A DNA stretch of 64,000 nt from Vibrio sp. SCSIO 43137 (GTDB lineage: Bacteria; Pseudomonadota; Gammaproteobacteria; Enterobacterales; Vibrionaceae), in assembly GCF_028201475.1 (NCBI RefSeq), contig NZ_CP116383.1, forward strand, positions 930,001-994,000, given 5' to 3'. Below are positions 62,446 to 64,000 of the stretch, one piece after another. The notes under the pieces are model-generated. The model was not told the DNA's origin, did not search any database, and was given only the letters and a program-made list of their open reading frames with translations. Positions within the stretch are counted from its first letter, which is position 1, and each line of letters opens with the position of its first letter. Made by a program: the position numbers and the translations under genes.

Positions 62446-64000
62446 CTAACGATGGTCTCCGCGAAGTTCTGCTACCTTCTCTTGCAACAGATTACTGCTG
62501 GCCTGACTGGCATTAACAGGTTCACCGGCTACAATTTCCAGTTTTGACCAGAATCGGCCGGGAAGGCCTTTACAGGCTCTGCCTCTGTAACGGCTGAAAT
62601 AGCTACCCCATAAACCTTTCAGCGCCATAGGAATAACCGGAGCTGAGGTTCTGCGCAGAATAATATCGATACCGCGCATAAAAGTTTTTATTTCGCCATC
62701 GCTGGAGAGTTCACCTTCAGGAAATATACAGACCAGCTCGCCATTCTCCAGTGCTGTTTCAATTTCAGCAAAAGCTTTTTTTATGGATGAACGGTTTTCA
62801 GCAGAGATTGGGATAATACCGATTCGTCTCAGAAAGCCTCTGATGGGAGCAAACTCAGTATACTCTTCCTGCATTACGAAGCGGATTAGCCGGGGAGAAA
62901 CCGCGCTGATAAGCAAACCGTCAAGATAGCTGACATGATTACAGACAATCAGTGCCCCGCCTTTTTCCGGCAGATGGTGAAGATCGACATGTCTTACCCG
63001 GTACATGGTATGAGTCAGTATCCACACCACAAAACGGACAGCAAAGATCGGCACCTGAGTAAAGATAGCGATGGCGACCAAAAGATTCAGCACTGACAGC
63101 AGAATAAACAGTTGCGGGATCTCAAGGCCGATTACCGACAGGCAGATAATGGCCAGTACGGCACTGGCAACCATAAACAGAGAGTTATAAATATTATTGG
63201 CTGCAATAACCTGAGAGCGCTCTTTTTTCTCTGCCCTCGACTGTATCAATGCATAGAGAGGCACGATAAAAATACCACCTGAAGCACCAATCAGTAGCAG
63301 ATAGATAAAGGTTGGCCAGAGCTCACGATAGCTGACAAAGTCGGTGAAATTGGTTAGTACCGGCAGGCTCTCCGGTATGGAAAGGGCCATAAGAGCACCG
63401 AACAGGGTAATACCTAAGCTACCGAGCGGCACAATGCCCAGCTCAATTCTGTGGTTAGAAAGCTTGTCACAAAGCAGAGAGCCTAAGGCTATGCCGACAG
63501 AAAACAGAGACAGCAGGAAAGAGACACCACTTTCGCCGCCGTTCAGGTATAAGCGGGTAAAATTAGGAAACTGTGTCAGGTAACAGGCGCCGAGGAACCA
63601 AAACCAGCTGATGGCCAGTATGGTTTTATGCACCACCTTATCTTTTTTCGCAATTCCCAGAGTATGGCGGGTCTGAGTAACTGGTCTCCAGCGAAGCTTT
63701 GCCAGCGGGTTCGCGGCAGGTGTTTTGGGGATAAAGCGACTGGCCAGATAACCCAGCAGGGCAAACAGTACAACAGAGGCTGCGGCAATATGGGTGGCAC
63801 GTTCAGCTGAGGCAATAAATCCTGCCCCGATAGTGCCAAGCAAAATCGCCAGAAAGGTACCGGTTTCTACTAGCGCATTGCCGGGAACCAACTCTTTCTC
63901 ATTAAGATGCTGGGGTAATAAGGCGTACTTTACTGGTCCGAAAAAAGCCGACTGGGTACCCATTAAAAACAGTAACAGCAGCAGGATCTGATAACTCTGG
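62446..64000 (-). CDS. MFS transporter-acyltransferase fusion, N-terminus beyond the window
   Basis: The frame stays open past base 64000, so the N-terminal part of the gene is missing here. The visible part has an MFS domain (about ten helices, starting SYQILLLLLFLMGTQSAFFGPVKYALLP) fused to a PlsC-type acyltransferase. The acyltransferase has the HX4D motif in CNHVSYLDGLL and the acyl-acceptor block FPEGELSSDGEIKTF. This layout resembles the LplT-Aas systems that flip and reacylate lysophospholipids, so a role in inner-membrane lipid repair is likely. No AMP-ligase domain follows the acyltransferase, unlike Aas itself. Confidence 0.9.
   Translation of the reverse strand, partial: QSYQILLLLLFLMGTQSAFFGPVKYALLPQHLNEKELVPGNALVETGTFLAILLGTIGAGFIASAERATHIAAASVVLFALLGYLASRFIPKTPAANPLAKLRWRPVTQTRHTLGIAKKDKVVHKTILAISWFWFLGACYLTQFPNFTRLYLNGGESGVSFLLSLFSVGIALGSLLCDKLSNHRIELGIVPLGSLGITLFGALMALSIPESLPVLTNFTDFVSYRELWPTFIYLLLIGASGGIFIVPLYALIQSRAEKKERSQVIAANNIYNSLFMVASAVLAIICLSVIGLEIPQLFILLSVLNLLVAIAIFTQVPIFAVRFVVWILTHTMYRVRHVDLHHLPEKGGALIVCNHVSYLDGLLISAVSPRLIRFVMQEEYTEFAPIRGFLRRIGIIPISAENRSSIKKAFAEIETALENGELVCIFPEGELSSDGEIKTFMRGIDIILRRTSAPVIPMALKGLWGSYFSRYRGRACKGLPGRFWSKLEIVAGEPVNASQASSNLLQEKVAELRGDHR

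Noticed and set aside
1..64000. CRISPR array, prophage or toxin-antitoxin module
   Set aside because: No regularly spaced direct repeats, cas genes, phage structural genes or convincing toxin-antitoxin pairs were seen.

Overview
The window comes from a Vibrio-type gammaproteobacterium (Vibrionaceae). The signs are the sodium-type flagellar protein MotY next to RNase T, the tig-clpP-clpX-lon-hupB-ppiD chain, a rhombosortase, a full menaquinone operon, and the order yoaA-tsaB-slp-hydrolase-fadD-rnd. Almost all of it is ordinary, densely packed chromosome. There is one complete insertion sequence, no prophage and no CRISPR array.

Layout. 1-2.7 kb: an MFS transporter gene split by an IS4-family element with a 13-bp target duplication. 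2.7-3.7 kb: two small exported proteins, one Cys/His-rich and one DUF411, behind a promoter shaped like a CueR target. 3.7-9.7 kb: sodB, grxD, an NhaC-like antiporter with rnt, motY, a small protein behind a Fur-box-like site, and purU. 9.9-18.7 kb: yoaA, tsaB, a 98-residue unknown, an Slp lipoprotein, a hydrolase, fadD, rnd, ycgL and a lytic transglycosylase. 18.8-19.9 kb: folD and tRNA-Arg(TCT). 20.1-23.2 kb: a reductive dehalogenase operon (rdhA, a small membrane anchor, a TPR protein, a LuxR-type regulator). 23.2-31.2 kb: a small membrane protein, a GAF-GGDEF cyclase, exported MsrAB, an AraC/GyrI regulator, dgkA-eptA, and a pirin with a divergent LysR. 31.3-37.7 kb: the dctPQM TRAP transporter behind a sigma-54 promoter, and its dctB/dctD two-component system. 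38-48.4 kb: tig with a long structured leader, clpP, clpX, lon (sigma-32 promoter), hupB, ppiD, comEA, rhombosortase and a DTW protein. 48.5-53.5 kb: a periplasmic binding protein, a dGTPase-like protein, a DUF3316-type protein, a YfbR homologue with an altered HD motif, and alaA. 53.7-61.1 kb: menF-D-H-B and menC-E. 61.3-64 kb: a 56-residue membrane ORF, a YeiH-type transporter, and an MFS-acyltransferase fusion cut by the window edge.

How the parts work together. The men genes make menaquinone, an electron donor for anaerobic respiration. The rdh operon encodes a Tat-exported iron-sulfur/corrinoid enzyme with its own anchor, so organohalide respiration is a reasonable reading, though no corrinoid genes are visible here. 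The dct block is a self-contained dicarboxylate sensing and uptake unit.

The observations most worth following up are the rdh operon with its 20-bp upstream palindrome, the four-hairpin tig leader, the HD-to-HE change in YfbR, the small membrane ORF with its structured leader, and a palindromic repeat that supplies the C-terminus of MenH. Functions rest on reading translated sequences and remembered family features; no database search was run.
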